From Mobilicoccus massiliensis (GTDB lineage Bacteria > Actinomycetota > Actinomycetes > Actinomycetales > Dermatophilaceae), in the NCBI RefSeq assembly GCF_000826525.2, contig NZ_LN651330.1:497857-561856 (forward strand): 64,000 nt of DNA, in the 5' to 3' direction. Under the pieces are notes generated by a model. The model saw only the letters and a list, made by a program, of their open reading frames with translations. It was not told where the DNA came from and made no database searches. The number at the start of each line of letters is the position of its first letter. The stretch's first letter is position 1. Both the position numbers and the translations under genes were made by a program. Shown here piece by piece: positions 40,844-50,120 of this stretch.

Positions 40844-41203
40844 GTGATCGTCGGGATCGGGATCGACGTGGTCGACGTCGAGCGGTTCGCGGCGGTGTTG
40901 TCGCGGACTCCGGCGTTGCGGCAGCGGTTGTTCACCGAGGCCGAGCGTGAGTTGTCGGCGGAGTCGCTCGCGGGGCGGTTCGCGGTGAAGGAGGCGCTCG
41001 CCAAGGCGCTCGGTGCGCCCGGTGGTCTGGCGTGGACGGACGCGGAGGTGCTGCGCGGGGAGCACGGTGCGCCGCGACTGGTCGTCAGCGGTACTGTCGC
41101 GGAGTGTGCGGCTCGGCGTGGGGCGGACGATCTGCTCGTGTCGATCTCCCACGACGGGGGGATCGCGACGGCGATCGTCCTGGCCCAGTCGTCGGGCGCG
41201 TGA
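40844..41203 (+). CDS. acpS: Holo-[acyl-carrier-protein] synthase
   Basis: This 119-residue 4-prime-phosphopantetheinyl transferase activates carrier proteins. [12 protein letters not shown] (metal-binding Asp8), FTEAERELS and [14 protein letters not shown] match AcpS. The GTG at 40844 begins exactly at the family start; the open frame continues upstream through the 81-bp repeats, so an extended form is formally possible but lacks homology. It could modify the ACP encoded at 6.7 kb as well as fatty-acid ACP. Confidence 0.93.
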   Translation: MIVGIGIDVVDVERFAAVLSRTPALRQRLFTEAERELSAESLAGRFAVKEALAKALGAPGGLAWTDAEVLRGEHGAPRLVVSGTVAECAARRGADDLLVSISHDGGIATAIVLAQSSGA

Positions 41204-41252
41204 CCGGCGGGCCCGGGGGCCTGCACACCAGAGACGAGCAAGGAGCACGAGC

Positions 41253-42905
41253 GTGATCGCAGCCTGGAGTGTCGCCGATGTGCGTGCCGCGGAGGAGCGG
41301 GCGATGAGCGAGCTGCCCGACGGCGAGCTCATGGCGCGGGCCTCGAAGGGGCTGGCCAAGGTGGTGGCGGCGCGGATCGACGACATCGATCATCCGCGGG
41401 TCGTCGGCATCGTCGGCTCCGGTGGCAACGGGGGCGACACGCTGTTCGCGCTGGCGAGGCTGGCGCGGCTCGACGAGCGGCGGGGTGGGGTGGCCGGCCT
41501 CGCGGCCGTGCTGGTCTCCGATCACGGAGCGCACGAGGCGGGTCTGGCCGCGGCACGCAAGGTCGGGGTGACGATCGTCGACCTCGCGTCCGCCGGAACG
41601 GGTGACGAAGGTGCGAGTGACCAAGACACGAGCGGCGACGACGCGAACGACGAAGGCGCGAACGGCGACGACACGAACGGCGACGCGACGAACAGTGAAG
41701 AAGCGCTCGCCCACGCGTGCGACCTGGTCGCTGAGGCCGACGTCCTCCTCGACGGGATCACGGGCATCGGCGGATCGCCGGGGTGGAGCGGCTCGTCTGC
41801 CGCGCGTTGCCGGGTGTTGCTCGATGCGGTCGACGACGACGCGTATGTCATCGCGGTCGATCTGCCGAGCGGCGCGGACCCGGCGGGGATCGTCCTGGAC
41901 TCCGAGGGCGTGTGGGCCGACGAGACCGTGACGTTCGGGGTGGCCAAGCCCGTGCATCTGCTCGGTACCGCCGCGCGCTGCGGCCTGCTCACGCTCGTCG
42001 ACATCGGCCTGGAGATGACGACCGCTCCCGTGGTCGAACGTCTCGACCACGACGACGTCGCCGCGTTGTGGCCGGTGCCCGGCCCCGACGACGACAAGTA
42101 CTCCCGAGGTGTACTGGGAGTCGTCGCGGGCGGCGAATCCTTCACGGGCGCACCGATTCTCACGGTGACCGCGGCAGTGAGCGCAGGGGTCGGCATGGTG
42201 CGCTACCTCGGTCCGCCGACGCCGACGTCGCTCGTGCGGGCGGCGGTGCCCGAGGCGGTCCACGGTCTCGGCCGGGTCCAGGCCTGGGTCGTCGGCCCCG
42301 GTCTCGACACGAGCGTCGAGAACGACGACGGCGACGACACCGACGCGAACGCCGACGACGTCGCGCAGGTGACGACCGCGCGCGAGGCGCTGGACTCCGG
42401 TCAGCCGTGTCTCGTCGACGCCGGTGGTCTCGACCTGCTCGACGGCCGGCGCCCGCGTGCGGGCGCCCGCACGCTGCTCACCCCGCACGCGGGCGAGCTG
42501 GCCCGGCTGCTCTCCCGGGTCGAGGACGAGGACGTGACGCGCGAGGCGGTGGAGGCCGATCCGGTCGGGCACGCTCGCCGCGCGGCCAATCTGCTGCACG
42601 CGACCGTGCTGCTCAAGGGGTCGACGACGTACGTCGTGCCGCCGGAGGTGAGCGGGATTCCCGTGCGCGCCTGCGCCGACGCCCCGACGTGGATGGGCAC
42701 CGCCGGCTCCGGCGATGTGCTCGCCGGTCTCGCCGGCACGCTGCTCGCGAGCGGTCTCGACCCGTACGACGCGGGCAGCGTCGCGGCCGTGGTGCACGGG
42801 CTCGCCGGCCACGAGGCCAACCCCGGCGGGCCGGTGCGTGCGCTCGACGTCGCGCACGCCATCCCGCGCGTCGTCGCCGGGCTGCTGCGCCACGCCGCGG
42901 CGTGA
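41253..42905 (+). CDS. nnr: Bifunctional NAD(P)H-hydrate epimerase / ADP-dependent dehydratase
   Basis: This 550-residue protein repairs damaged NAD(P)H hydrates. The N-terminal epimerase domain has VRAAEERAM and GSGGNGGDTLFALARL; the C-terminal dehydratase (about 280-550) has KYSRGVLGVVAGGESFTGAP, LTPHAGELARLL and the catalytic GTAGSGDVLAGLAG. An acidic low-complexity insert, GDEGASDQDTSGDDANDEGA and onward (about 112-150), interrupts the first domain, and a second, NDDGDDTDANADD, lies in the second. GTG 41253 follows AAGGAG. In many relatives an alanine racemase gene follows; here it does not. Confidence 0.94.
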   Translation: MIAAWSVADVRAAEERAMSELPDGELMARASKGLAKVVAARIDDIDHPRVVGIVGSGGNGGDTLFALARLARLDERRGGVAGLAAVLVSDHGAHEAGLAAARKVGVTIVDLASAGTGDEGASDQDTSGDDANDEGANGDDTNGDATNSEEALAHACDLVAEADVLLDGITGIGGSPGWSGSSAARCRVLLDAVDDDAYVIAVDLPSGADPAGIVLDSEGVWADETVTFGVAKPVHLLGTAARCGLLTLVDIGLEMTTAPVVERLDHDDVAALWPVPGPDDDKYSRGVLGVVAGGESFTGAPILTVTAAVSAGVGMVRYLGPPTPTSLVRAAVPEAVHGLGRVQAWVVGPGLDTSVENDDGDDTDANADDVAQVTTAREALDSGQPCLVDAGGLDLLDGRRPRAGARTLLTPHAGELARLLSRVEDEDVTREAVEADPVGHARRAANLLHATVLLKGSTTYVVPPEVSGIPVRACADAPTWMGTAGSGDVLAGLAGTLLASGLDPYDAGSVAAVVHGLAGHEANPGGPVRALDVAHAIPRVVAGLLRHAAA

Positions 42906-43010
42906 GAAGAGCCCTGGCGTGAGAGAAGCTGGAACGACGGGCGAAAGGACCCCTTGGGCGTGTGAGCGTGCCGCGCGGGTCCACGTGTGGCCCGCGGGAG
43001 GAGGTCCGAG

Positions 43011-44264
43011 ATGACGACGTCTCCCCGTGGCGTGCCCCGACTGCCCGAGGTCTCCGGTCGTAGCGGGGTCTCGCTCGGCCGGTCCGCGCTCGGTGTCGGT
43101 CTGGGGCTCGCGGCCGCGGGTATCACGGCCGCCGCGGGAATGGCCGCCGACCGGCTCAGCCGCGACCGGCGGACCGCCGTGGCCCTCGACGCCGGCGTGG
43201 CCGACCCGCGCTACCACGAGACTCCGGACTCCGAGCTCGTCGTCACCGCCACCGACGGGGTCGAGCTCCACGTCGAGATCGACGAGCCGCGCCGCGAGGC
43301 GAACGACGACGGGAACGACGACGCGGCGACCCGACCCACCGTCGTGCTCTCGCACGGTTACTGCCTCAACCTCACGTCGTGGGTGTTCCAGCGTCGGGCG
43401 TTGCGCGAGGCCGGCTACCGGGTCGTGCTCTGGGACCAGCGTGGCCACGGGCTCTCGGGGATGGGGGACAGGGAGTCGATCTCGATCGAGCAGCTCGGTG
43501 ACGACCTGTACCGGGTGGTCGAGGAGGTCGTGCCGGAGGGGCCGATCGTGCTCGTCGGGCACTCGATGGGCGGCATGTCGATGATGGCGCTCGCTCTCGA
43601 GCACGAGGATTTCGTCAAGAAGCGGGTGGTCGGGGCGGCGTTCGTCGCGACCAGCCCGGGCAACCTCTCCGGTGTCTCCTACGGGCTCGGTCGTCTCGGT
43701 GGCCACCTCGTCCGGCGGCTCACGCCCTGGACCTCATCGGTGCTCGCCCCTCGTCAGAACCTCGTCGACCGAGGCCTGCGCCAGGCCCGCGACGTCGTCG
43801 ACTTCTTCGTCGACTTCGGCTCGTTCGGCTCCCCGGTGCCGCTCTCGATCGCGCAGCTGACGACCGACATGATCTTCGGCACCCGCATGGAGGTCATCTC
43901 CGCGTTCTTCCCCTTGTTCGACCAGCACGACAAGCGTGAGGCGCTCGCCGCGTTCGACGGGGTCGAGACGCTCGTCATCAGCGGTACCGCCGACCGCCTC
44001 ACGCCACCCGAGCACAGCGAGGAGATCGTGCGGCTCATCCCCGGCGCCGAGCACGTGCTCGTCGAGGACGCCGGGCACGTCATCATGCTCGAGCACCCCG
44101 AGATCCTCGACGAGTACCTGCTCGAGCTCGTCGCCCGATCCTGCCGTGCCGGCGACGGGCGCAGACCCGTGCGGGTGCGACGGCAGGTGAAGGACGTCGC
44201 CGGACGCCGCGCCGCGCGTCGAGCCCGACGCCCGAAGGAGAATCGTGACGCCGCCTCAGCCTGA
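43011..44264 (+). CDS. Alpha/beta hydrolase, membrane-anchored
   Basis: This 417-residue protein has an N-terminal hydrophobic segment (about 24-44), then an alpha/beta-hydrolase fold with the nucleophile elbow GHSMGG (183-188, Ser185), ISGTADRLTPPEHSEEI and a catalytic His in EDAGHVIMLEHPE. The C-terminal 35 residues are Arg-rich. A short acidic insert (EANDDGNDD) sits near residue 100. The ATG follows GGGAGGAGG. Its end overlaps tsaE by 20 bp, a conserved arrangement in actinobacteria. Substrate unknown. Confidence 0.9.
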   Translation: MTTSPRGVPRLPEVSGRSGVSLGRSALGVGLGLAAAGITAAAGMAADRLSRDRRTAVALDAGVADPRYHETPDSELVVTATDGVELHVEIDEPRREANDDGNDDAATRPTVVLSHGYCLNLTSWVFQRRALREAGYRVVLWDQRGHGLSGMGDRESISIEQLGDDLYRVVEEVVPEGPIVLVGHSMGGMSMMALALEHEDFVKKRVVGAAFVATSPGNLSGVSYGLGRLGGHLVRRLTPWTSSVLAPRQNLVDRGLRQARDVVDFFVDFGSFGSPVPLSIAQLTTDMIFGTRMEVISAFFPLFDQHDKREALAAFDGVETLVISGTADRLTPPEHSEEIVRLIPGAEHVLVEDAGHVIMLEHPEILDEYLLELVARSCRAGDGRRPVRVRRQVKDVAGRRAARRARRPKENRDAASA

Positions 44265-44790
44265 CGTCCTGCTCGAGACCGACCTCGCCACCGCTGACGA
44301 CACCCGCCGGGCGGGGCGCGTACTCGGCGGGCAACTCCGGGCCGGTGACGTGCTCGTGCTCGTCGGCGAGCTCGGCGCGGGCAAGACGACGTTCACCCAG
44401 GGCCTCGCCGACGGGCTGGGCGTCCGCGGCCCGATCACGTCGCCGACGTTCGTCATCTCCCGGGTGCACCCGTCGGAGGTCGGCGGTCCCGCGCTCGTCC
44501 ACGTCGACGCCTACCGCCTCGGCGACGCCGCGGAACTGGAGGACATCGACCTCGACCTCACCCTCGACACGTCGGTCACGGTCGTCGAGTGGGGCGCCGG
44601 GATGGCCGAGCAGCTCAGCGACTCCTATCTCGTCGTCGATCTCGTTCGTGGCGCGGGCCTGGAGGCGGCGGCCGACGGCGGAGTCCGCGACAGCGACGAT
44701 GACGGGGGCGACGAGCACGACGACCCCCGGGCGATCCGTATCGTCGGCGTCGGTCCGCGGTGGACCGGGGCCGAACGCCTGCAGCTCTGA
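44245..44790 (+). CDS. tsaE: tRNA threonylcarbamoyladenosine biosynthesis ATPase TsaE
   Basis: This 181-residue P-loop ATPase supports the TsaB-TsaD complex that makes t6A37 in tRNAs. Walker A is GELGAGKTTF (41-50), with TSPTFVISRVH, HVDAYRL and VEWGAGMAE as family blocks. The C-terminal tail has an acidic insert (DSDDDGGDEHDD) not usual in the family. GTG 44245 follows GAAGGAG and lies inside the upstream gene. Confidence 0.96.
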   Translation: MTPPQPDVLLETDLATADDTRRAGRVLGGQLRAGDVLVLVGELGAGKTTFTQGLADGLGVRGPITSPTFVISRVHPSEVGGPALVHVDAYRLGDAAELEDIDLDLTLDTSVTVVEWGAGMAEQLSDSYLVVDLVRGAGLEAAADGGVRDSDDDGGDEHDDPRAIRIVGVGPRWTGAERLQL

Positions 44791-44888
44791 GGCGGGCGTA
44801 CTCGGTCGTCGTCGGCCAGGTCCCGCGATGGGGCGCACGCCGAGCAGCGGCGTCAGGGGTTGTCGGAGGGCTGGAATACCCTGGTTCG

Positions 44889-45572
44889 GTGCTGCTGCTC
44901 GCCCTCGACACCTCCACCTCCGCCTGCTCGGTCGCCCTCTGGGACGACTCGGGGCAGCTCGCGACCTCCCACGTCGTCGACCCGCAGGCACACGGCGAGC
45001 TCCTCGCACCCGGCATCGAGGCCGTCTTCACCCAGGCCGGAAGACGCCCGGCCGAGCTCACGCACATCGTCGTCGGCGTGGGGCCGGGTCCGTTCACGGG
45101 ATTGCGGGTCGGCATCGTCAGCGCGCTCACCCTCGGTTATGTCGTCGGTGTCACCGCACAGGGCCTGAGCAGCCTCGACGCGCTCGCCGAGCGGGCGTGG
45201 ACCTCGGGGGTGCGCGGGCGCATCCTCGTCGCCACCGATGCCCGCCGCAAGGAGGTCTACTGGGCCACCTACGCCCTCGACGGCACCGGCATCCACGCCG
45301 AGGACGGGCCGGCGGTGTCCCGTGCGGCCGATCTTCCCGAGGACGTGCGCGCCCTGCCCAACGTCGGTCGCGGTGGGTTGCTGTACGCCGCCGACCTGCC
45401 CAACCGCGTTCTCGTCTGTGAGGACGCGATCGACGTCGACGCCGGTGACCTCGCCGATCTCGCGATCCGTCGGCTCGCCGCCGGGGAATCGCTGCTGCCC
45501 GCCCAACCGCTCTACCTGCGCCGCCCCGACGCGGTGCCTTCGGCGAGCGTCAAGTCGGTGCTGCCGCGGTGA
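44889..45572 (+). CDS. tsaB: tRNA threonylcarbamoyladenosine biosynthesis protein TsaB
   Basis: This 227-residue ASKHA-fold protein is the TsaD partner. LLALDTSTSACSVAL, GVGPGPFTGLRVGI and DARRKEVYWATY are typical. I chose GTG 44889, which starts at the family N-terminus. TACCCT ends 6 bp before it without a well-placed ribosome-binding site, so a leaderless transcript may start here in addition to readthrough from tsaE (98-bp gap). Its stop overlaps rimI as GTGA. Confidence 0.95.
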   Translation: MLLLALDTSTSACSVALWDDSGQLATSHVVDPQAHGELLAPGIEAVFTQAGRRPAELTHIVVGVGPGPFTGLRVGIVSALTLGYVVGVTAQGLSSLDALAERAWTSGVRGRILVATDARRKEVYWATYALDGTGIHAEDGPAVSRAADLPEDVRALPNVGRGGLLYAADLPNRVLVCEDAIDVDAGDLADLAIRRLAAGESLLPAQPLYLRRPDAVPSASVKSVLPR

Positions 45573-46117
45573 CGGTCGACGAGGCCGGCGTCGTGCGTGC
45601 GGTGTCGAGCGGAGCGTCGGCGCAGGTGGGCGCAGGCGCGCGCCTGCGTGAGATGGCGTGGACCGACATCCCCAGGCTCGTCGAGCTCGAGCGCGAGCTG
45701 TTCGCCGACGACGCCTGGTCGGAGCAGTCGTGGTGGGCGGAGCTCGCGGGCCGTCCGCGGCGCGAGTACGTCGTCGTGGTCGATGAGGGGAGCGGTGCCG
45801 GCGACGACCGAGTGGAGGACTTGCTCGGATACGCCGGGCTCGACCACGGCGGAGAGGTGGCCGACGTCATGACCATCGCCGTCGCGCCGTCGGGCCGCCG
45901 ACGTGGACTGGGCACGCTGCTGCTCGACGCGCTCGCCGACCTCGCGCGAGCCCGTGGGGAGCAACACCTGCTGCTCGAGGTCCGCGCCGACAACGCCGCC
46001 GCTCTCGCCCTCTACGAACGCGCCGGGTTCCGCACCCTGTCCACCCGCCGCCGCTACTACCCCGGAGACGTCGACGCCCACGTCATGCGTCTCACCCTGG
46101 AAGGACCCCGCCCGTGA
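45569..46117 (+). CDS. rimI: Ribosomal-protein-alanine N-acetyltransferase RimI-like
   Basis: This 182-residue GNAT acetyltransferase has the acetyl-CoA loop [17 protein letters not shown] and the C-terminal [27 protein letters not shown] block that typify RimI. The N-terminal 25 residues are a non-conserved extension. The GTG overlaps the tsaB stop, and its own stop overlaps the tsaD GTG (both GTGA). In this conserved neighbourhood it acetylates N-termini of ribosomal or other proteins. Confidence 0.93.
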   Translation: MTVDEAGVVRAVSSGASAQVGAGARLREMAWTDIPRLVELERELFADDAWSEQSWWAELAGRPRREYVVVVDEGSGAGDDRVEDLLGYAGLDHGGEVADVMTIAVAPSGRRRGLGTLLLDALADLARARGEQHLLLEVRADNAAALALYERAGFRTLSTRRRYYPGDVDAHVMRLTLEGPRP

Positions 46118-47214
46118 CCAGCAGCGACACCGCCCCGCAGACCGTCCCCGCCACCACCGCCGCCATCGTCGCCGACGCCCCGCTCGTCCTCGGCATCGAG
46201 TCCTCGTGCGACGAGACGGGTGTCGCGATCGTGCGCGGTCACGAGCTCATCGGTGACGTCGTCGCGAGCAGCGTCGACGAACACGCCCGGTTCGGGGGCG
46301 TCATCCCCGAGATCGCCTCGCGGGCCCACCTCGAGGCGATGGTCCCGACCCTCGACGCGGCGTGCGAGCAGGCGGGAATCCGCCTCACCGACCTCGACGC
46401 GATCGCGGTGACGAGCGGACCGGGTCTCGCGGGCGCGCTGCTCGTCGGCGTCGCCGCCGCGAAGACCCTCGCGTTCGCGCTCGACAAGCCGCTGTACGGC
46501 ATCAACCACCTCGTCGCCCACGTCGGCGTCGACGTCCTCGACCACGGCACGCTGCCCACGCCGATGGTCGCGTTGCTCGTCTCGGGCGGGCACACCAACC
46601 TGCTGCTCGTCCGCGACATCGGCAGCGACGTCGTCTCGCTGGGGCAGACGATCGACGACGCGGCCGGGGAGGCCTACGACAAGGTCGCGCGCCTGCTCGA
46701 TCTGCCCTACCCGGGCGGCCCGCACATCGATCGTCTTGCCCAACAGGGCGATCCGCGCGCCATCGCGTTTCCGCGCGGTCTCACCTCGGGTCGGGACATG
46801 CAGCGTCACCGGTTCGACTTCTCGTTCTCGGGGCTCAAGACGGCCGTCGCTCGCTGGGTCGAGACCCGCCGCGCGGCCGGCGAGCCGATTCCCGTCGCCG
46901 ACGTCGCAGCGAGCTTTCAGGAGGCCGTCGCCGACGTGCTCACCCGCAAGGCGGTTCTCGCCTGCCAGGAGCACGGCGCGACCCACCTGCTCATCGGCGG
47001 CGGCGTCGCGGCCAACCGGCGGCTGCGCGAACTCGCCGAGGAACGGTGTGCCGCAGCCGGAATCACGCTGCGGGTTCCGCGGCCGCGGTTGTGCACCGAC
47101 AACGGCGCCATGGTCGCGGCCCTCGGCGCCCAACTCGTCATGGCCGGCGCCGAGCCCTCGGCCCTCGACCTGCCCACCGACTCCTCGATGCCGGTCGAAC
47201 GCGTTCACGTCTGA
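46114..47214 (+). CDS. tsaD: tRNA N6-adenosine threonylcarbamoyltransferase
   Basis: This 366-residue catalytic subunit transfers threonylcarbamoyl to A37 of ANN-decoding tRNAs. [15 protein letters not shown], the iron-binding HLVAH (His132, His136), [22 protein letters not shown] and [11 protein letters not shown] are all present. The first 20 residues are an Ala/Thr-rich extension. The GTG start overlaps the rimI stop. It ends the tsaE-tsaB-rimI-tsaD operon. Confidence 0.97.
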   Translation: MTSSDTAPQTVPATTAAIVADAPLVLGIESSCDETGVAIVRGHELIGDVVASSVDEHARFGGVIPEIASRAHLEAMVPTLDAACEQAGIRLTDLDAIAVTSGPGLAGALLVGVAAAKTLAFALDKPLYGINHLVAHVGVDVLDHGTLPTPMVALLVSGGHTNLLLVRDIGSDVVSLGQTIDDAAGEAYDKVARLLDLPYPGGPHIDRLAQQGDPRAIAFPRGLTSGRDMQRHRFDFSFSGLKTAVARWVETRRAAGEPIPVADVAASFQEAVADVLTRKAVLACQEHGATHLLIGGGVAANRRLRELAEERCAAAGITLRVPRPRLCTDNGAMVAALGAQLVMAGAEPSALDLPTDSSMPVERVHV

Positions 47215-47355
47215 CGGCGCGTGCTGTCGCATCGTGGAGGTGGCGGCCGTTGCGGTCGTCGGGGTCTTCACGGACGTGGTGAGGCGCGCCGGCGACGCAC
47301 TGGCCTACCGTGGAACGAACCACCTCCCGCGGGGGCGCCGGGAACATGGCCACTC

Positions 47356-47400
47356 GTTCGTCCCGACCGTCTTCGTCCCGACCGTGTTCATCCCGACTGT
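47356..47400 (+). repeat. Three tandem 15-bp repeats in the leader of the GH3 lipoprotein
   Basis: The unit (G/C)TTCGTCCCGACCGT occurs three times in a row, the third with two changes, ending 15 bp before the ATG at 47416. A fourth begins GTTCAGGAGA and becomes the ribosome-binding site. It could affect initiation or be simple slippage. Confidence 0.85.
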
Positions 47401-47415
47401 GTTCAGGAGACCCCG

Positions 47416-49113
47416 ATGACCCCACGCACACGACGACCCGCGCGGCGTCCGGTCGTCACCTCATTGGTCACGGTTGGCGCGCTCGCGCTCACCGGCTGCG
47501 CGTCGGATGCCGGGCGTGACGCCGGCTCCGCCGACACGTCGACCTCGCCCGATGGGGCTGCCGCCGTGAGCGAGAAGAGCGGGGCGACCGGCGCGAACGC
47601 CGCCTCCACCACGGCGGAGACGGCCAGGGAGACCGCCCGGGCACGCGCCGAGGTGAAGAAGCTCGGCACGAGAAGGCTCGCGGCACAACTCGTCGTGCCG
47701 GATTCCGGATCGGTCGACGCGGGCGTGCGGGGCATCAGCGGCGGGTACGGCGGCGTGGTCGTCATGCGCTCGGCCCTCACTCGGGGCTCTTCGGTCGCGA
47801 GCGACGCCAAGAAGGCCAACGGCCGCTACTCCGCCGCGATGCGTTCGAGCGGGCGCGCCTGGCCGGCGTTCATCGCGATCGATCAGGAGGGCGGCCCCGT
47901 CACGCGTATCGACGCTCCGCTGACCCGGTTCCCCGCGGCGATGGCACTCGGAGCGGTCAAGGATTCGGGACTGGCCACGCACGTCGGCCGCGCCTCGGGG
48001 GCCGAACTGGCCGGGTTGGGCTTCACGGTCGTCATGGCGCCGGACGCCGACGTGACCACGCCAGGCGACCCGACCATCGGGGTGCGCTCGCCCGGCTCCG
48101 ACCCCGCTCGGGTCGCGCGTACCGCTCTCGCCTACGTGGCGGGGTACCGCCAGGCCGGAATCGTGCCGGTCGTCAAGCACTTTCCCGGTCACGGCGCCGT
48201 CGCCGCCGACACCCACAAGGGCACGGCGGTGCTCACGGCGAGCAAGGCGGCGCTCGAGAAGCGGGATCTCGTGCCGTTCCGCGAGGCCGCAGCGGCGAAG
48301 GTGCCGGCGGTGATGACCGCGCACATCGTCACCAAGGCCGTCGACCGGACGCGTCCGGCGTCGCAGTCGCGCGCCGTCACCACCGGGTTGTTGCGCCGGC
48401 AGCTGGGGTTCTCGGGGCTGATCGTCACCGACGCCCTCAACATGGGGGCGGCCACGGCCGGTCTGCGGCCCGGCGAGGAGACCGTGCGAGCGATCGAGGC
48501 AGGGGCCGACGTCGCGCTCATGCCCCCCGATCCGGCCGCCGCGGTCACCGCGCTCGAGAAGGCGGTGTCGTCGGGGCGTCTGTCGCGTGGGCGGCTCGAG
48601 GAATCCGCGGTGCGCATGATCGTCGCCCTGCGTGCGCGCAAGCCCGCCGTTCCCGCGGCGGCACCGGGCTCGAACCACGCCGTCGCTCGCCGGGTCGCGG
48701 CTGCGTCGATCACGCAGATCGGTGGCACGTGCGGAGGCCGGCTCGTCGGTAAGGCCGTCACCGTCAGTGGCGGCACTCCCGCCGACCGCGCCGAGTTCAC
48801 CCGCGCCGTCCGCTCACGCGGAGTGCGGGTGGGCGGCGCCGGAGCGACCCGCGTCGCGCTGCTGGGAGGCGGCGCATACCGGGCCGGCTCGGGCAGCGCC
48901 TCGGGTCGGCGCACCGGCACGGGTGACGTGCTCGTCGCGCTCGACGTTCCCTACGGGTTGGCGTCGGGTACCGCGAAGGCCCGCCTCGCCACGTACGGAC
49001 GGACTCCGGCGACGTTCGACGCCCTGGCCGACGTGCTCGTCGGCAAGGCCAAGGCGCCCGGGCGGCTGCCGGTTGCCGTCGGGTCGTCGAAGATCGGCGC
49101 CGGGTGTGGCTGA
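47416..49113 (+). CDS. Glycoside hydrolase family 3 lipoprotein (NagZ-like)
   Basis: This 565-residue protein has a signal sequence with lipobox LTGC (Cys28), then a low-complexity Ser/Ala/Thr linker, and a GH3 catalytic domain: FIAIDQEGGPVTRID, VVKHFPGHGAVAADTHKG (the His/Asp acid-base loop of beta-N-acetylhexosaminidases) and LIVTDALNMGA with the nucleophile Asp near residue 338. A C-terminal domain (about 430-565) follows. It would act outside the membrane on peptidoglycan-derived sugars. The ATG follows CAGGAGA. Confidence 0.92.
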   Translation: MTPRTRRPARRPVVTSLVTVGALALTGCASDAGRDAGSADTSTSPDGAAAVSEKSGATGANAASTTAETARETARARAEVKKLGTRRLAAQLVVPDSGSVDAGVRGISGGYGGVVVMRSALTRGSSVASDAKKANGRYSAAMRSSGRAWPAFIAIDQEGGPVTRIDAPLTRFPAAMALGAVKDSGLATHVGRASGAELAGLGFTVVMAPDADVTTPGDPTIGVRSPGSDPARVARTALAYVAGYRQAGIVPVVKHFPGHGAVAADTHKGTAVLTASKAALEKRDLVPFREAAAAKVPAVMTAHIVTKAVDRTRPASQSRAVTTGLLRRQLGFSGLIVTDALNMGAATAGLRPGEETVRAIEAGADVALMPPDPAAAVTALEKAVSSGRLSRGRLEESAVRMIVALRARKPAVPAAAPGSNHAVARRVAAASITQIGGTCGGRLVGKAVTVSGGTPADRAEFTRAVRSRGVRVGGAGATRVALLGGGAYRAGSGSASGRRTGTGDVLVALDVPYGLASGTAKARLATYGRTPATFDALADVLVGKAKAPGRLPVAVGSSKIGAGCG

Positions 49114-49999
49114 GGCGCGAGTTCTCGTCGCGGGCGCGATCCTGCGGCGGCGCGTGCTGACGATGACCTCCAGCGCTCCGGGCTGTCGCCTCGCGGTCGA
49201 GAGCCGTGACGAGCTCGGCGGAGCCGGTGCGCTCGCTGCGCTCGCGGCCGCCGAGGCGAGGACGGACGCCCCCAACGCGGTCACCCTCGTGGGCCGGGTG
49301 GGGGAGGACCCCGCGGGCCACCGCTGCCGAGCCGACCTCGATCGTCCGAGGCTCGAGACGGCCCTCACCTGGCGCGGCGGCACCGACGAATTGCTCGTCC
49401 TCGACCCGAGCGACGGCGCGTCCGAGCTGGTCTGGGTGCAGCGGGACGAAGGCGCCCACGGCGCTGAGGTGATCTCGGGTGGAGCAGGCGCCGGTCCCCG
49501 GCCGACCGATTCACGGGATGAGCTGGAGGTCTCTCTCGAGCAGCTCGCGCGGTGCCGTCCTGGCGACGTGCTGCTGCTCGACGCGCTCGCCCTCGGGCGG
49601 TGTCGCGGACTCGTGCAGGCGGCGTACGACGCCGACGTGCAGGTCGTGCTGGATCTCGACCCGTCGTTCTCCGTGAACCACGAGGAGATGGCGCTGGTCG
49701 ACGTGGCCGTGGTCGACGGGGCGGGCGCCATAGCCATCGCCGATGCCGCGTGGGCGCCACGATCCCTCGCCGTCCACGCCGGGTCGCTCGGCGTGTGGTG
49801 GGACGAGTTTCGGGTCGAGGGTGCCGGCGTCGACGAGGCACGCGATGCGGAGGGCGGTACCGAGAACGGTGTCGCGGGCAGGGCAGGTCGGCACCACGAT
49901 GCGGTGCACCGCTTCGCCGGCACACTCGCGGCCGCGCTCGCCACCGGCATGGATCGCCCGGAGGCCTTCGACCTCGCCGCTCAGGCCTCCCGGCCCTGA
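49106..49999 (+). CDS. Degenerate PfkB-like (ribokinase-fold) protein
   Basis: This 297-residue protein resembles ribokinase-family sugar kinases: VTLVGRVGEDPAGHRC, LLLDALALGR and the last FAGTLAAALATG block. Where active kinases have GAGDxF it has DAVHRF, so the catalytic Asp is missing, and the N-terminal substrate-binding GG/N motif is also altered. It may be an inactive or changed-function member. The GTG at 49106 overlaps the last codons of the GH3 gene by 8 bp, implying coupled translation. A family A hairpin follows. Confidence 0.7.
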   Translation: MAEARVLVAGAILRRRVLTMTSSAPGCRLAVESRDELGGAGALAALAAAEARTDAPNAVTLVGRVGEDPAGHRCRADLDRPRLETALTWRGGTDELLVLDPSDGASELVWVQRDEGAHGAEVISGGAGAGPRPTDSRDELEVSLEQLARCRPGDVLLLDALALGRCRGLVQAAYDADVQVVLDLDPSFSVNHEEMALVDVAVVDGAGAIAIADAAWAPRSLAVHAGSLGVWWDEFRVEGAGVDEARDAEGGTENGVAGRAGRHHDAVHRFAGTLAAALATGMDRPEAFDLAAQASRP

Positions 50000-50007
50000 C
50001 CCACACG

Positions 50008-50093
50008 CGCCGAGACAGCCGCCGTTTCCGGCATCCCCCTCCGCCGTTCGACCGTCACGCTCACCTCGGCCGGAAACGGCGGCTGTCTCGGCG
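50008..50093. terminator. Family A hairpin between the PfkB-like gene and menD
   Basis: Arms of 25 bp (50008-50032 and 50069-50093) are perfectly complementary around a 36-nt loop; the left arm begins CGCCGAGACAGCCGCCG. It begins 9 bp after the PfkB-like stop and ends 28 bp before the menD ATG. Probable terminator. Confidence 0.7.
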
Positions 50094-50120
50094 TTCGAGG
50101 CGACCGGGCAGAATCGAGGG

